Assembly (NCBI GenBank): GCA_025929745.1 | Contig: JAICPQ010000158.1 | Coordinates: 1 to 6,638, forward strand | Length of the DNA: 6,638 nucleotides | Reading direction: 5' to 3' | From: Burkholderiales bacterium | Lineage (GTDB): Bacteria > Pseudomonadota > Gammaproteobacteria > Burkholderiales > SG8-39 | In this document: positions 1 to 6,638 of the stretch, one piece after another | How positions within the stretch are numbered: the stretch's first letter is position 1 | Layout of the letters: every line of letters begins with the position of its first letter | The notes under the pieces: generated by a model | The model's database searches: none | The model's input: the letters and a program-made list of their open reading frames with translations, nothing else | Told to the model about the DNA's origin: nothing | Made by a program: the position numbers and the translations under genes

Positions 1-40
1 ATCAACGACTACCACGGCCAGCGGGGGCGCCGGCGGCGCC

Positions 41-519
41 TTACCGGCGGCGCTGAAACACCGCCGGAGGCGATTTCGTGTGGATGTCGTCCACCCAGCG
101 GACTTCCTCGGGTTTCTCGGCCACTGGTAGATCCGGCAGGTTGACGACCACGGGCTCCTGGCCGCTGCGACACAGCACGCAGGAAAGCGGCTCGGTGTCG
201 CTCGCATTGATCTCCTGGTGCGGCACGTAGGGTGGGACGTAGATGAAGTCGCCGGGTCCGGCCTCGGCTACGAACTCGAGCTTGTCTCCCCAGCGCATGC
301 GCGCCTTCCCGCTTACCACGTAGATCACGCTTTCGACCGGTCCATGGTGATGCGCGCCGGTCTTCGCCTTGGGATGAATGACGACCGTCCCGGCCCAGAG
401 CTTCTCGGCGCCGGCGCGAGCATGCGTAATTGCCGCGGCGCGGTTCATTCCTGGTGTCTGCGGCGTGTTGATGTCGAGCTCGTTGGAATGCACCACTCGC
501 ACGCCGTCGAATTTCCACT

Positions 520-535
<16 letters not shown>
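41..535 (-). CDS. Small single-domain cupin protein, function unknown
   Basis: A 164-residue protein made of one cupin barrel. The first cupin motif is at about residues 60-76, with H62, H64 and E68 as metal ligands and G76 closing the motif. The second is at about 95-110 (G95, P101, H106, N110), with H106 as the fourth ligand. A complete 3-His/1-Glu site suggests a metal-binding enzyme or small-molecule sensor, but the substrate cannot be read from the sequence. C119 and C122 form a CxxC pair after motif 2, which is not part of the cupin signature. There is no signal peptide, so it is probably cytoplasmic. The ATG at 533-535 lies inside the 3' end of glnS (16-bp overlap) and has a GAGGGA ribosome site at 539-544. 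This supports the start and suggests coupled translation from a glnS-cupin transcript. The fold is sure; the role is not. Confidence 0.88.
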
Positions 536-2163
<1,628 letters not shown>

Positions 2164-2187
2164 CGGAAGAGACTGAAAAGCCGCCGA

Positions 2188-2196
2188 ATTTTATCA
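2188..2196 (-). promoter_or_regulatory. Candidate extended -10 promoter for glnS
   Basis: The minus strand reads TGATAAAAT: a TGn extension followed by TAAAAT, which matches TATAAT at five of six positions. It lies 25 bp upstream of the glnS ATG, implying a 5' leader of about 15-20 bases. No good -35 hexamer sits at the usual distance, which fits an extended -10 promoter. This was read by eye and is not proven. Confidence 0.4.
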
Positions 2197-2242
2197 GCCG
2201 GGCTTCGACCCAAATTCCGGTCCAGGTGTGGCAGGGGGCCAC

Positions 2243-2277
2243 GGCGTCGTGCAGAGAAAATCACCGCGCACGACGCC
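2243..2277. repeat. Perfect 10-bp inverted repeat between the glnS and pal genes
   Basis: The left arm GGCGTCGTGC (2243-2252) and right arm GCACGACGCC (2268-2277) are exact reverse complements, separated by 15 bases. A smaller hairpin (GTGGC at 2228-2232 with GCCAC at 2238-2242) abuts it on the left. Neither is followed by a T-run in either direction, so they do not look like terminators. The position between the two candidate divergent promoters suggests a regulator-binding site or a DNA/RNA structure. The function is inferred from position only. Confidence 0.55.
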
Positions 2278-2293
2278 AAGGCGGCAAATCCCA

Positions 2294-2323
2294 CTGACGA
2301 CCCCAGAGCGTTTGGGCTATCCT
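2294..2323 (+). promoter_or_regulatory. Candidate sigma70-type promoter for pal
   Basis: CTGACG at 2294-2299 (four of six to TTGACA) and TATCCT at 2318-2323 (four of six to TATAAT) are separated by 18 bases. Transcription would start near 2330 and give a leader of about 50 bases before pal. Because pal has no upstream gene on its own strand here, some promoter must lie in this region. This is the best candidate by eye, but it is weak. Confidence 0.35.
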
Positions 2324-2364
2324 TCAACCACTTACCTGGGCCAGTCGACCCGGGAGTTTAATAA

Positions 2365-2370
2365 GGGAGG
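2365..2370 (+). promoter_or_regulatory. Ribosome binding site of pal
   Basis: GGGAGG lies eight bases before the ATG at 2379. It is a near-perfect Shine-Dalgarno at good spacing and fixes the start of the lipoprotein gene. Confidence 0.75.
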
Positions 2371-2378
2371 ACCCCCCG

Positions 2379-2930
2379 ATGAAACGAGTTTCCTTCGCGG
2401 TACTGGCAGTCCTGGCCGGCCTCTATGGCTGTGCCACCACCGATTCGCAGGACACCACGGCGGCCGACAGCACCAGCCCGAGCGCCACGCCGGGCGCCGC
2501 TTCTTCGCCAAGCATGGGTAGCGCGCGCTCCGCCGGCGTAAAGCCCGGTGCGGCGCAGCCGCCCGTCGGCAGGGCCGGAAGCGGCGCTGCGGCGGGAGCG
2601 GACATGAAGCGCAGCGTCTACTTTGAGTACGACCAGTACGACGTGAAGCCCGAGTTCCGGCCGCTTGTCGAGACCCATGCGCGTTGGCTGAAGGCCAATC
2701 CGCAGGCCCGCCTCACGGTCGAGGGCAACACCGACGAGCGTGGCAGCCGCGAGTACAACGTTGCGCTCGGACAGCGCCGCGCGGAAGCCGTCACGAAAAT
2801 GATGGTCCTGATGGGCGCGCGTCCCGAGCAAATCGAGTCGGTGAGCTGGGGCGAGGAGCGGCCGCGTTCCGGCGGTCACGACGAGAAGTCCTGGTCGGAG
2901 AACCGGCGCAGCGATTTCCTCCAGAAATAG
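2379..2930 (+). CDS. pal: Peptidoglycan-associated lipoprotein (Pal-like, OmpA family)
   Basis: A 183-residue outer-membrane lipoprotein expected to anchor the outer membrane to peptidoglycan. Residues 1-17 form a lipoprotein signal ending in the lipobox LYGC, with C18 as the lipidated cysteine. Tyr at -2 is slightly unusual. The residue after the cysteine is not Asp, so sorting to the outer membrane is expected. Residues 19-77 are a flexible linker rich in Ala, Ser, Gly, Pro and Thr. The OmpA-like domain spans about 79-183. It carries the TDERG motif with D119, plus N127 and R134. D119 and R134 are 15 residues apart, as are the two diaminopimelate-binding residues in OmpA. The ending (HDE, then ENRRSDF) is typical of Pal, especially in betaproteobacteria. 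Pal genes usually follow tolB in the tol-pal cluster. Here the gene stands alone, with divergent glnS upstream and a terminator straight after. It could therefore be a relocated pal or a second Pal-like copy. Confidence 0.9.
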   Translation: MKRVSFAVLAVLAGLYGCATTDSQDTTAADSTSPSATPGAASSPSMGSARSAGVKPGAAQPPVGRAGSGAAAGADMKRSVYFEYDQYDVKPEFRPLVETHARWLKANPQARLTVEGNTDERGSREYNVALGQRRAEAVTKMMVLMGARPEQIESVSWGEERPRSGGHDEKSWSENRRSDFLQK

Positions 2931-2946
2931 CCGCAGCCGGCAGCGG

Positions 2947-2978
2947 AAAATCGGGGTCTTAGGACCCCGATTTTTTTT
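2947..2978 (+). terminator. Rho-independent terminator after pal, possibly bidirectional
   Basis: A perfect 12-bp stem (2947-2958 with 2963-2974, core TCGGGGTC/GACCCCGA) encloses the tetraloop TTAG. Eight Ts follow at 2971-2978 on the plus strand. It lies 16 bases after the pal stop. On the minus strand the same hairpin is followed by only four Ts, but it sits about 45 bases beyond the stop of the converging amidohydrolase gene. It may therefore also end that transcript, less efficiently. Confidence 0.93.
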
Positions 2979-3017
2979 GCATTAGTCGTGCTCGAAGGTC
3001 CACCGCCGAGACGCGGA

Positions 3018-3971
3018 TCAGCCGGAAAGGCCCAGTAGCCGTGCCGGGTTCTTGCGCACCATAAGGTCGATGTCGTCGTCCGAGATGCCCTCGCGCTTCA
3101 TGGCGGCGATGGCGGCCTCGATGCCGTCGGGATGCGTCATGTTGCCGCTCTGACCGAGGTCGGAGGAAACGATCAGGCTCTTCGCGCCGATCTCCTTCAC
3201 CGCCTGCGCGACGTGCTTTGCGTTGATCTGCGTCCAGTGCGTGAGGAAGGCAAGCGGGGCGTTCGGACCGGCGAGGAACTGAAGGAAGCACACCTCGATC
3301 ACCGCGCCCATATCCGCGACCTGTTTGGCCTGCGCCATGGTGAGGCCGGGCACGTTGGTGAGGCCATGCGTAATCAGCATGTTCTTCACGCCCAGGTCGC
3401 GCCCGCGGCGTACCACGGCGATGATCTCCTCGGGATGGACGTGCCCGGTCGCGAGGACCAAGTTCTCGCGCGCGATGATTTTCAGGATCGCCTCCATCTC
3501 CGGCGTGACGTTGCCGCCGGGGGCAACCACGAGGCCGCGCGCGTCGGGCTTGGCAAGCGTCTTCACATGCTTGTCGGACTCGAAGGTCGGCAGCCATACA
3601 ACCTTCCCGCGGCTGCCATACACCCGGTGCATCCACTCGACCGCGTCCGGATTCACGCCGCCGACGGCCTTGTTGAGCACGATGCCGCCGAAGACCTCGA
3701 TGCCCGGCACTACCTTCATGACGAGCGCGGCCCGGCTCGCCGTTTCGCTGATATGGTTCTTGAGGAGAATCCCCCGCATTCCTTTCGCCTTCGCGAGCTG
3801 GGCGATGTCGATGTCGTCCATGTTGCGGCCGAACACATCGGGGTGCGAATGGACATGCATGTCGATGACGCCGGCGGCCGGGCTGATTTTTGGCGGCGGC
3901 GGCGGAAAGCCAGCCTGGGCCAAAGCTCCAGTCGCGGCGAGGGCAAGCAAGAAGGCGAGCGCAGATTTCAT
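3018..3971 (-). CDS. Exported metal-dependent amidohydrolase-like protein (DUF6282-like)
   Basis: A 317-residue protein with a Sec signal peptide. Lys2 is followed by a hydrophobic stretch to about residue 17, with likely cleavage after ALA at 16-18, and then a proline run at 23-27. The mature part looks like a metal-dependent TIM-barrel hydrolase. It has an HxH pair at H39 and H41 after beta-strand 1, the KNH segment K71-H73 (K71 could be the bridging lysine), H177 and H179 in GHVHP, H202 in THG, and D271 in SSD near the end. These match the ligand order of amidohydrolases. The sequence resembles uncharacterised proteins I recall as DUF6282, so the substrate is unknown. A longer frame begins at 4031, but the ATG at 3969-3971 is preferred because it has a strong ribosome site and starts the signal peptide. 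The gene converges on pal. It probably acts in the periplasm, unlike most amidohydrolases. Confidence 0.85.
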   Translation of the reverse strand: MKSALAFLLALAATGALAQAGFPPPPPKISPAAGVIDMHVHSHPDVFGRNMDDIDIAQLAKAKGMRGILLKNHISETASRAALVMKVVPGIEVFGGIVLNKAVGGVNPDAVEWMHRVYGSRGKVVWLPTFESDKHVKTLAKPDARGLVVAPGGNVTPEMEAILKIIARENLVLATGHVHPEEIIAVVRRGRDLGVKNMLITHGLTNVPGLTMAQAKQVADMGAVIEVCFLQFLAGPNAPLAFLTHWTQINAKHVAQAVKEIGAKSLIVSSDLGQSGNMTHPDGIEAAIAAMKREGISDDDIDLMVRKNPARLLGLSG

Positions 3972-3976
3972 TGGGG

Positions 3977-3985
3977 TCTCCTCCC
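3977..3985 (-). promoter_or_regulatory. Ribosome binding site of the amidohydrolase-like gene
   Basis: The minus strand reads GGGAGGAGA, then five bases (CCCCA), then ATG. This strong site selects the start at 3971 over the in-frame ATG at 4031. Confidence 0.75.
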
Positions 3986-3998
3986 TTGGTTCCAATGG

Positions 3999-4004
3999 AT
4001 CATA
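3999..4004 (-). promoter_or_regulatory. Candidate -10 element for the amidohydrolase-like gene
   Basis: The minus strand reads TATGAT, five of six to TATAAT, 27 bases upstream of the chosen ATG. Transcription starting near 3992 would give a short leader holding the ribosome site. No good -35 is visible 16-18 bases upstream, so this is tentative. If right, it also excludes the longer reading from 4031, because that start would lie upstream of the transcript. Confidence 0.35.
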
Positions 4005-4062
4005 GCGCAACAAATAGGAACAACGACCCATCAGGCGGGTTGCTACACCGAGTCTGGGCGTA

Positions 4063-4575
4063 ATGTCGCTCGCATACGGTTACGCCACCATGGGCACCCG
4101 TCTCCTACCTCGCGACATGAACGAGCTTTACGCGCACGCGCTCGTGGTCGAGCGCGAGGCGACCCAGCGTTTCGCCGAGCTCGAGCGCTACATGCGCGAA
4201 GCAGGACTTCATCATATCGCCGACGAGTTCGAGAGCATCGGGCGCGAGGAGCGCGAGCAATACGAGGTGCTCGCGATCGGCACGGCGGGGCGCGAGCTGC
4301 CGAAGGTCTCGCCGTGGGAATACGCCGCGCACTTCCTCGGTCCCGAGGCCAACGTGGTGCGCACGCCGCGCAACGCGCGCGAGGCACTCGCGCTCGCCAT
4401 CGCGACCGAGCGGCGCACGCTGAACTTCTACGTCGACGTCGCCGAGCATACCGACGACGACACGATGTGCGCCTTCGCCGCCCAGATGGCCGCCGACGAG
4501 GGCCGTCACGTCGCGCGCCTCGAGCGGCTGCTCGTGCGTGAGCCTGAGAACAACGTGCTGCCGCTGAAGACCTAG
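4063..4575 (+). CDS. Rubrerythrin/ferritin-like diiron protein with an altered iron ligand
   Basis: A 170-residue protein with the four-helix pattern of the rubrerythrin/ferritin-like family, which binds two irons and typically handles peroxide or stores iron. Likely ligands are E30 in helix A (ExxA then Phe37), E63 in helix B, E116 in helix C (before Y123), and E146 with H149 in helix D (DEGRH). Helix B should read ExxH. Here it is E63-R-E-Q66, so the His is replaced by Gln. There is no C-terminal rubredoxin domain; the only cysteine is C136. There is no signal peptide, so it is probably cytoplasmic. The start is uncertain. The ATG at 4063 gives the longest form, but ATGs at 4090 and 4117 would also keep the whole domain, and none has a clear Shine-Dalgarno. 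The gene diverges from the amidohydrolase and converges on the lipoprotein, sharing four bases with it. The fold is fairly sure; the activity is not. Confidence 0.82.
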   Translation: MSLAYGYATMGTRLLPRDMNELYAHALVVEREATQRFAELERYMREAGLHHIADEFESIGREEREQYEVLAIGTAGRELPKVSPWEYAAHFLGPEANVVRTPRNAREALALAIATERRTLNFYVDVAEHTDDDTMCAFAAQMAADEGRHVARLERLLVREPENNVLPLKT

Positions 4576-5012
4576 AAGCTGCGCCCCTGCCCAGCGGACT
4601 GCAGCAGGCGCCCCTGCGAAGCGGACTGGAGCAGGCGCTCGGTCTGCGCGACGATTTCCGAGGCGGTGGCGCTGTCGTAGAAAAGCCCGCCGTTCTTGGC
4701 CGCGATGCGCACGCGGGTCGCTCGCGCGCTGATCGGCTCGACCTCGATCTCGATGGTGCGCTTTGCGCTGCGCGCGTAGAGCACTTCGCCGCCTTCGAAC
4801 GTGTCGGTTGACTCGAAGCCGATGCCCATCTGCTCGAGCGCAGCAAGCGAAGCTTGCTTCACGGCGGGCGCGGGCGCAGTGAAGGTGCGGTAAGCGACAC
4901 CGTCGATTCCGTAGCGCAGCGCGGTGCCGGCCCCTGTACCGAGCAGCGACATGGCGAGCGGCTCGCATCCGGCGACAAGCAGAAGAGCCAGCGACAGGAT
5001 CGTGCGCGTCAC
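4572..5012 (-). CDS. DUF3568-like small lipoprotein
   Basis: A 146-residue lipoprotein starting at GTG (5010-5012). Residues 1-15 are a signal peptide (TRT, then a hydrophobic run) ending in the canonical lipobox LVAGC, with C16 lipidated. The residue after the cysteine is Glu, so final membrane location is unclear. Next come a Gly/Ala-rich stretch at about 25-33, a YRTF segment at 41-44, a helix with LAALEQMGI, and a beta-rich part with EIEVEPIS and TRVRI. This order resembles DUF3568 lipoproteins, whose function is unknown. The C-terminus has two copies of a 9-residue unit, LLQSASQGR and LLQSAGQGR, then SF. The frame is open upstream to 5423, but that part is Arg/Pro-rich and opposes nothing sensible, and it overlaps the thioredoxin-like gene. 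The GTG start is chosen for the signal peptide. It lies 44 bases after the thioredoxin-like gene and is probably in its operon. No clear Shine-Dalgarno is seen. Confidence 0.8.
   Translation of the reverse strand: MTRTILSLALLLVAGCEPLAMSLLGTGAGTALRYGIDGVAYRTFTAPAPAVKQASLAALEQMGIGFESTDTFEGGEVLYARSAKRTIEIEVEPISARATRVRIAAKNGGLFYDSATASEIVAQTERLLQSASQGRLLQSAGQGRSF
4581..4634. repeat. Tandem duplication of 27 bp in the 3' end of the lipoprotein gene
   Basis: Units 4581-4607 and 4608-4634 are adjacent and match at 24 of 27 bases. Being a multiple of three, the duplication keeps the frame and adds one 9-residue repeat just before the stop. The three differences show that it is not brand new. Confidence 0.9.
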
Positions 5013-5056
5013 AGTCGCACGTTGAGCGTCCGCGAAAGAACCTGCTATCCGCTCCG

Positions 5057-6004
5057 CTAGTCCCAGAGGTCCACGCGCTCGCCGCGGCTCTTCATGCGCT
5101 CGGCCTTCGCCTGCAGGAAGCGCTGGAACGACGGCTCGCGCGCGTAGGCGCCGCTCGACACGTAGTCGAGCGCGCCCGCGAGGTGGAACGGCCGCAGGTA
5201 GGCCTCGGCGCGGAAAACCTCGCGGCCGCGTGCGTCGAAGAGCACGAGCGTCGGGACGTACCCGACACGGAGCTCGTTGGCCCACGCCGAAGCGAGCGCG
5301 CGGCGACCGTCGGGCAGGACAAGCGCCTCGCGCGAGGCCGCGTCCAGCCGGTAGAAGTCGAAGCGCGCGGTCTGCTCGAGAATTTCCTGTCGTTTGAACG
5401 CTACTGCGTGCAGTTCGTCGCATTGCGCGCAGGAGGGCGTCTCGAAAAGCACCGCGAGCGGTTTTGCGCCAGCGCCGCGACGCAGGTCATAGGGCGGCGC
5501 CTTGAAAAACGGCTGCGCGTTCAAGGTCGGGCTTGCCGGGGCGCGTGATCGGTGGTGAGGCACCGTCCCGGCGGCGCGATCGAGCGCAGCGTCGAAGTCG
5601 TGCGGCTGGTAGTAGCCGTTCAAGCGGAGCGCGACCTTGCCGCGCTCGTCGAGAAAGAGGATCGTCGGCGTGAACTGCACCTTGAGCCGCGCGGCAAGCT
5701 GCTTTTCGGTGGTGACCGTACCGTCGGTCCACGTCACCTCGCGGTCGCCCCAGATATTCAGCGCGAGCGCCACGAAGTGCTGTTGCGTTTTCTTGGCGAT
5801 CCCGGCCTGCCGGAAATTAACCTCCATGAGCCGCCTGCAATACGGGCAGCCATCCTGGCCGAAGTAGATGAGCACGCGCTTTTTCTGCGCCGCCGCTTCA
5901 GCCACGTCCTCGCGCAGATCGAGGAGCGATTCGGTAAACCATGCAGGCGGCTCCTGCGCCAGGGCGGCGGTGCTGAAAAGCGCGAGGAAGAGCAGGGCTC
6001 GCAT
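5057..6004 (-). CDS. Exported protein with two thioredoxin domains
   Basis: A 315-residue protein with a Sec signal peptide (residues 1-16, cleavage likely after ALA), so it should work in the periplasm. Domain 1 spans about 25-145. It has the redox motif CPYC at 53-56 within GQDGCPYCRRL and the cis-proline P113 in FTPT. Domain 2 spans about 165-285, with CAQC at 192-195 and P251 in YVPT. Both domains keep the Cys pair and the cis-proline, so both could be active. Domain 1 resembles thioredoxin-fold proteins of the SoxW/Thioredoxin_7 kind, including the NIWGDREVTW segment at 83-92. Likely roles are disulfide reduction or electron passing between the two sites; the partner is unknown. A DsbD-like membrane donor is not in the window. 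The ATG at 6002-6004 has no Shine-Dalgarno and lies just after a -10-like element. The lipoprotein gene follows 44 bases downstream, and the permease gene diverges 20 bases upstream. Confidence 0.88.
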   Translation of the reverse strand: MRALLFLALFSTAALAQEPPAWFTESLLDLREDVAEAAAQKKRVLIYFGQDGCPYCRRLMEVNFRQAGIAKKTQQHFVALALNIWGDREVTWTDGTVTTEKQLAARLKVQFTPTILFLDERGKVALRLNGYYQPHDFDAALDRAAGTVPHHRSRAPASPTLNAQPFFKAPPYDLRRGAGAKPLAVLFETPSCAQCDELHAVAFKRQEILEQTARFDFYRLDAASREALVLPDGRRALASAWANELRVGYVPTLVLFDARGREVFRAEAYLRPFHLAGALDYVSSGAYAREPSFQRFLQAKAERMKSRGERVDLWD

Positions 6005-6010
6005 ACGGCC

Positions 6011-6018
6011 AGTATAGT
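6011..6018. promoter_or_regulatory. Possible shared -10 region for the divergent thioredoxin-like and permease genes
   Basis: AGTATAGT reads TATAGT (6013-6018) on the plus strand and TATACT (6011-6016) on the minus strand. Both match TATAAT at five of six. Each ends about six bases before the start codon it would serve, so transcripts would be leaderless or nearly so. No good -35 is visible on either side. Such AT-rich hexamers can occur by chance. Confidence 0.3.
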
Positions 6019-6024
6019 AAGACG

Positions 6025-6638
6025 ATGCTTCGGGTGTTCTGGCTGTTCGCCGCGCGGCGCGCCCGCGGCCGCATGGTCCTGTCTGCGGTCGGTATCGCCC
6101 TCGGCGTGGCGCTCGGTTATGGCGTGCACCTCGTCAACCGGGCAGCGGTCAGCGACGTGGCGGCCGCGGTGCGCTCGCTTGCGGGCGAAGCGGACCTCGA
6201 GGTGCGCGGCGCGCGGACTGGTTTTTCCGAGAGCCTTTACCCGCAAATTGCGCGTTTGCCTGGCGTGGCGCTGGCGAGCCCGGCGATCGAGCTTGATGCC
6301 GGCGTTGCAGGTACGGAGCGCACGTTGCGCATTACCGGCATCGATATTCTGCGCGTTGCGCAGCTCCAGCCGCGGCTCGTGCTCGAGGATCGCTACGAGC
6401 TCCTTGCACCCGATCGCGTCTTCCTATCCACGGCGGCGGCCGACGCGCTCGGCCTCAAGGAAGGGGAGCAGCTCGTGCTCGTGGCCGGCCCTGCCGAGCG
6501 CACCTTCCGGATCGCCGGGGTTCTCGGTTCGCTGCGCGGGGTCGCCGCGCTCACCGATATCGCGACTGCGCAATGGCGCTTCGACAGGATTGGGCAGCTC
6601 AACCGCATCGACGTGCGCCTGCAGCCGGGTGTTGCTCG
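6025..6638 (+). CDS. FtsX/MacB-type ABC transporter permease, N-terminal part (cut by the window edge)
   Basis: The frame is open from the ATG at 6025 to the right edge: 204 codons, no stop, 3' end missing. The N-terminus has a basic stretch (ARRARGR at 10-16) followed by one membrane segment at about 17-36 (GIALGVALGYG). A long periplasmic region follows, starting with a LVNRAA segment and including LARLPGV-like text (ARLPGV at 76-81), repeated beta-strands, and ALGLKEGEQL at 141-150, which is typical of the MacB-type periplasmic core. This is the layout of FtsX-family permeases, which work with a separate ATPase to move lipids or lipoproteins or to drive periplasmic mechanics. The rest of the permease and any ATPase lie outside the window, so the substrate cannot be named. 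A second in-frame ATG at 6073 is less likely because it drops the basic N-terminus. It is divergent from the thioredoxin-like gene. Confidence 0.86.
   Translation, partial: MLRVFWLFAARRARGRMVLSAVGIALGVALGYGVHLVNRAAVSDVAAAVRSLAGEADLEVRGARTGFSESLYPQIARLPGVALASPAIELDAGVAGTERTLRITGIDILRVAQLQPRLVLEDRYELLAPDRVFLSTAAADALGLKEGEQLVLVAGPAERTFRIAGVLGSLRGVAALTDIATAQWRFDRIGQLNRIDVRLQPGVA

Noticed and set aside
26..40. GC-rich hairpin (GGCGCC, three-base loop, GGCGCC) just after the cupin stop
   Set aside because: The stem is only 6 bp and no T-run follows on the minus strand, so it is not supported as an intrinsic terminator. Such palindromes are frequent at this GC content.
9..518. A 169-codon Arg-rich frame on the minus strand overlapping the cupin gene
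   Set aside because: It is a shifted-frame shadow of the cupin gene with low-complexity composition and no domain.
3972..4031. Longer start for the amidohydrolase at 4031
   Set aside because: It would put 20 polar residues before the signal peptide, has no ribosome site and would begin upstream of the candidate promoter. The ATG at 3971 has a strong Shine-Dalgarno.
3132..4541. A 469-codon open frame on the plus strand covering the amidohydrolase and ferritin-like genes
   Set aside because: Its second half is Arg/Ala-rich shadow sequence in another frame of the ferritin-like gene, and its first half is antisense to the amidohydrolase. Both real genes have clear family motifs.
5013..5423. N-terminal extension of the lipoprotein frame up to 5423
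   Set aside because: The extension is Arg/Pro-rich, overlaps the thioredoxin-like gene in another frame and would bury the lipoprotein signal peptide in the middle of the protein.

Overview
The window looks like ordinary chromosome from a high-GC Gram-negative bacterium, most likely a betaproteobacterium. By eye, about two thirds of the bases are G or C. It carries a bacterial-type glutaminyl-tRNA synthetase of the proteobacterial kind. It also has a Pal-type outer-membrane lipoprotein with a betaproteobacteria-like tail, two lipoproteins and two Sec-exported proteins. I see no rRNA, tRNA, CRISPR array, insertion sequence, integrase or phage gene. The taxonomic call is an inference from protein style, not from a search.

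Layout. (1) 41-2163, minus strand: glnS followed by a small cupin protein whose start lies inside the end of glnS, so the two are probably co-transcribed and translationally coupled. (2) 2164-2378: a divergent intergenic region of about 215 bp with an extended -10 for glnS, a candidate promoter for pal, and between them a perfect 10-bp inverted repeat that could be an operator. (3) 2379-2930, plus strand: a stand-alone Pal-like lipoprotein gene, ended by a strong hairpin terminator at 2947-2978. (4) 3018-3971, minus strand: an exported metal-dependent amidohydrolase-like protein that converges on pal and may use the same hairpin. (5) 4063-4575, plus strand: a small rubrerythrin-like diiron protein with one expected iron ligand replaced. 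(6) 4572-5012 and 5057-6004, minus strand: a DUF3568-like lipoprotein downstream of an exported protein with two thioredoxin domains, probably one operon. The lipoprotein and ferritin-like genes converge and share the four bases CTAG as overlapping stop codons. (7) 6025 to the right edge, plus strand: the start of an FtsX/MacB-type ABC transporter permease, divergent from the thioredoxin-like gene across only 20 bp.

The genes share an envelope and redox theme (Pal, two exported enzymes, a lipoprotein, a permease, a diiron protein), but nothing shows that they form one pathway. I do not see a convincing new biological system. The points most worth a second look are the inverted repeat between glnS and pal, the altered iron site of the ferritin-like protein, the CTAG-shared stops, the 9-residue tandem repeat at the lipoprotein's C-terminus, and the compact divergent start region near 6015.
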